Notes under the pieces: generated by a model
Told to the model about the DNA's origin: nothing
Databases searched by the model: none
What the model saw: the letters and a program-made list of their open reading frames with translations, nothing else
DNA from: CAWANF01 sp963783355
GTDB lineage: Bacteria > Bacteroidota > Rhodothermia > Balneolales > DATFMH01
DNA: 64,000 bases
Reading direction: 5' to 3'
Assembly: GCA_963783355.1 (NCBI GenBank)
Contig: CAWANF010000001.1
Coordinates: 434,001-498,000, forward strand
Part shown: piece by piece, positions 62,137 to 64,000 of the stretch
Layout: every line of letters begins with the position of its first letter
How positions within the stretch are numbered: the stretch's first letter is position 1
Position numbers and translations under genes: made by a program

Positions 62137-62814
62137 TTATTTTGCCGGTTTAAAGAGATTCTTTTTTATAATTGCGTCCATTTGTTTTTCGGTTAACGTT
62201 CCTTTGTACATTACACCATTAATAATGAACGTAGGGGTCACTTCCACTTTTATTTTATCCCCGAGTTTTACTTCATCCTCGACTAATTTTTCCGTTGCTT
62301 TGGTGTTCAGGCATCCCTTGAATTCATCCATGTCCTCTATTCCCGCGAGGTTGGCGAGACTGTCCCAGGGCATCGTATGGAACGTGCTTTGACTGTCGAA
62401 CAGCAAGTCATGATAGAAAAAATATTTGCCTTGCCGGGCAGCACATTCCGCCGCTATGGCTGCTATTTTAGCCTGTGGATGATGATCTAACGGGAAATTA
62501 TAATAAATGAAAGAAACCCTGTTTGGATATTTGAGCCGCATCGCGTTGATAATGGGAATCATCTGTTTGCAGTAGGGGCATTGAAAATCCGCAAACTCAA
62601 CAATTTGAACGGGAGCATCGGCAGGGCCAATGCGGTGTCCGCCTTTCAGTAATCTGCCGAAATCGGGAACGGTATCACGAGCGGTTGAAGGAGGTAATAA
62701 TTTCTTTAATGACAGAAATTTCTCGTGATGATCGCTGGAAACAAACATTAACAGTGAAAATAATAATACCGTCATGCTGATATTAAATAACGCAGGATAT
62801 GTACGTTTGATCAT
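62137..62814 (-). CDS. DsbA-like thiol-disulfide oxidoreductase
   Basis: A 225-aa exported or membrane-anchored protein (hydrophobic residues ~9-26) with a DsbA-type thioredoxin domain. The redox motif CPYC lies at Cys79-Cys82 in VEFADFQCPYCKQMIPI, followed by an inserted helical domain (AAIAAECAARQGKYFFYHDLLF) and the cis-Pro strand VEVTPTFIINGVMYKG. It would oxidise or isomerise disulfides in periplasmic proteins. The gene is monocistronic and convergent with the VOC gene; 21 bp separate the stops. Confidence 0.9.
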   Translation of the reverse strand: MIKRTYPALFNISMTVLLFSLLMFVSSDHHEKFLSLKKLLPPSTARDTVPDFGRLLKGGHRIGPADAPVQIVEFADFQCPYCKQMIPIINAMRLKYPNRVSFIYYNFPLDHHPQAKIAAIAAECAARQGKYFFYHDLLFDSQSTFHTMPWDSLANLAGIEDMDEFKGCLNTKATEKLVEDEVKLGDKIKVEVTPTFIINGVMYKGTLTEKQMDAIIKKNLFKPAK

Positions 62815-62919
62815 ATTGAATATTGATATAAATGAGTCGTGGAATAATTAATAATACGGAATTCGTAAAAATAATTTTCTAACCAAACCAAAATTACCAG
62901 GCAATTTAATTTAATTCTT

Positions 62920-62990
62920 GCTCTCAGCTCTCAGCTCTCAGCTCTCAGCTCTCAGCTCTTAACACTTAACACTTAACACTTAACTCTCTA
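62920..62990. repeat. Compound heptamer microsatellite
   Basis: About seven direct copies of CTCTCAG (62920-62967) pass into three copies of TTAACAC (~62969-62988). Both have a 7-base period. The array abuts the stop codon of the TPM protein gene (62993). Confidence 0.9.
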
Positions 62991-62992
62991 TC

Positions 62993-63790
62993 TCACCATC
63001 CGCCGCTGGCACCGCCGCCTCCGCCGGCAAAACCTCCGCCGCCTGAGAATCCCCCGAAACCTCCGCCGCCAAATCCGCCGGATCCGCCTCCGCCGCCAAA
63101 TCCACCTCCCCAGCCACCGGGTAAGAAGATGATTCCATTTGAACCATAGGTACGGCGGTATCGGCGTCCGCCGGGGCCCCTGCTTCGGGGGCCGTCTTTG
63201 CGAATAATCAGGAAATATAATACAACGGCGATAATCAATAGAATGGGAAAAGCCATACCGGGACCATTTTTACTCTTCTTCTGATTGGCCTTATAGGTTC
63301 CTGCAACAATTTTCATGATTGCAGTAGTGGCCTGATTGAGGCCCTGATAATAATCTCCTTTACGGAATGCCGGTTTCATAATTTCGTTTATAACCTGTCC
63401 GGCAAGGATATCCGGCAATACACCTTCCAGTCCGTAACCGACTTCAATCCGCATCTTCCTCTCTTTGGGAGCTACGAATATAAGAACACCGTTTCTCTTA
63501 TTATGCTGGCCTATTTTCCAGGTATCCAGAACCTTAAGTGAAAACTGGTCAATGGGATATCCCTGAAGGCTGTTTACTGTGATAATTGCCACTTCATTAG
63601 AGGTCGTGTCACGATAATTACTCAGTTTTTGGTCCAGAGCCTGAACCTCTCCCGGGGACAATAAATGGGCGTAATCGTTAACAAATCCTTCTGGTTGAGC
63701 AGGGAATTTTTGGGCTAAAGCTATGGAACTCCATCCCTGTAAAGCAATAAGAAGGAATAGAAGTAAAAGCGGTTTAATCTTCCGGATCAT
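62993..63790 (-). CDS. TPM-domain protein with glycine-rich tail
   Basis: A 265-aa membrane protein from the ATG at 63790 (an earlier ATG at 63805 would add five residues). A signal peptide ends in IALAQ. A TPM (YgcG-type) domain follows: VNDYAHLLSPGEVQALDQKLSNY, NEVAIITVNSLQGYPIDQFSLKVLDTWKIG, RNGVLIFVAPKERKMRIEVGYGLEGVLPD. Next come one transmembrane segment (MAFPILLIIAVVLYFLIIRK) and ~40 residues of almost pure Gly, Phe and Ser. TPM domains are linked to membrane protein quality control, with phosphatase activity in plant relatives. The start overlaps the stop of another TPM gene by 17 bp. LemA often heads such operons and may lie beyond the window. Confidence 0.9.
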   Translation of the reverse strand: MIRKIKPLLLLFLLIALQGWSSIALAQKFPAQPEGFVNDYAHLLSPGEVQALDQKLSNYRDTTSNEVAIITVNSLQGYPIDQFSLKVLDTWKIGQHNKRNGVLIFVAPKERKMRIEVGYGLEGVLPDILAGQVINEIMKPAFRKGDYYQGLNQATTAIMKIVAGTYKANQKKSKNGPGMAFPILLIIAVVLYFLIIRKDGPRSRGPGGRRYRRTYGSNGIIFLPGGWGGGFGGGGGSGGFGGGGFGGFSGGGGFAGGGGGASGGW

Positions 63791-64000
63791 CGTAACTAAT
63801 ATCATTTTTTAATTCGTTAACATCATCTTCCTGGTGAGGGAACCTCGATTTTAATTTGTGGCCTATCTGAGTTACCACCTCTATAATTCCGGTTTCAAAT
63901 TTTCCGGATTTGAAATGATCCGCCATGATTTTCATGGTATCATCCCAAAAGGATTGCCCGACATGATCGTGAATGCCCTCATCTCCGTAAATGGCCATCT
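63774..64000 (-). CDS. TPM-domain protein, C-terminal part (cut by window end)
   Basis: Only the last ~75 residues are visible and the frame remains open to the window end. AIYGDEGIHDHVGQSFWDDTMKIMADHFKSGKFETGIIEVVTQIGHKLKSRFPHQEDDVNELKNDIS is the C-terminal half of the small TPM-domain proteins that precede a Gly-rich TPM protein in many Bacteroidota. The Met at 63998 is probably internal. It is translationally coupled to the next gene. Confidence 0.8.
   Translation of the reverse strand, partial: MAIYGDEGIHDHVGQSFWDDTMKIMADHFKSGKFETGIIEVVTQIGHKLKSRFPHQEDDVNELKNDISYDDPED

Overview
The window reads as a chromosomal stretch of a free-living, envelope-rich member of the FCB group (Bacteroidota / Balneolota / Ignavibacteriota side). 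The evidence is direct: the C-terminal half of SprA, the type IX secretion (T9SS) translocon, opens the window; two large secreted proteins end in the sorting tail with the QNYPNPFNP motif; and lipoproteins, DUF5916, PepSY-like and DUF5723-like envelope proteins are frequent. Base composition is moderate to AT-rich, and many starts lack a strong Shine-Dalgarno. No rRNA, tRNA, CRISPR, prophage or insertion sequence was found, so the exact phylum is an inference.

Layout. 0-6 kb: sprA (cut by the window edge), convergent lnt and rsmI. 6-9.7 kb: a VOC protein and the hrcA-grpE-dnaJ heat-shock operon with a terminator. 9.8-17.9 kb: a DUF5916 outer-membrane-type protein, purE-purK, prfA, pckA and N-carbamoylputrescine amidase. 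18-25 kb: two PepSY-like exported proteins, a DUF819 membrane protein, anmK, an uncharacterised protein, a thioredoxin-fold protein and an Mpo1-like protein, separated by gaps full of dispersed repeats. 25-32 kb: a tandemly duplicated unit of lipoprotein plus T9SS beta-propeller cargo, one lipoprotein copy being decayed. 32-35 kb: class III aminotransferase plus succinate-semialdehyde dehydrogenase. 35-45.5 kb: a radical SAM protein, a PocR/AraC regulator, a secreted GDE-like glycosidase, haem and thiol redox proteins and trmB. 45.6-47.4 kb: pdxH, a pteridine-reductase-like SDR and folB. 48-50.4 kb: an isolated protein with two AP2-like repeats and a copper nitrite reductase. 50.4-58 kb: an M48 protease lipoprotein, GNAT, DEDDy exonuclease, a lipoprotein with an outer-membrane barrel, and an AI-2E-type permease. 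58.5-62.1 kb: an Lrp regulator overlapping methionine gamma-lyase, then L-serine dehydratase broken by two compensating frameshifts, and a VOC protein. 62.1-64 kb: a DsbA-like protein and two TPM-domain proteins.

Most genes are housekeeping or generic envelope functions. No defence system, secondary-metabolite cluster or clearly new multi-gene machine was recognised. The most unusual signals are the duplicated T9SS cargo unit, the double-frameshifted serine dehydratase, the isolated double-AP2 protein, a pair of DnaA-box-like 9-mers at 54.03 kb, several operator-like palindromes (pckA, aguB, lrp), and three families of intergenic repeats: hairpin elements, CCGCAGAGG-type elements and 7-bp-period microsatellites.
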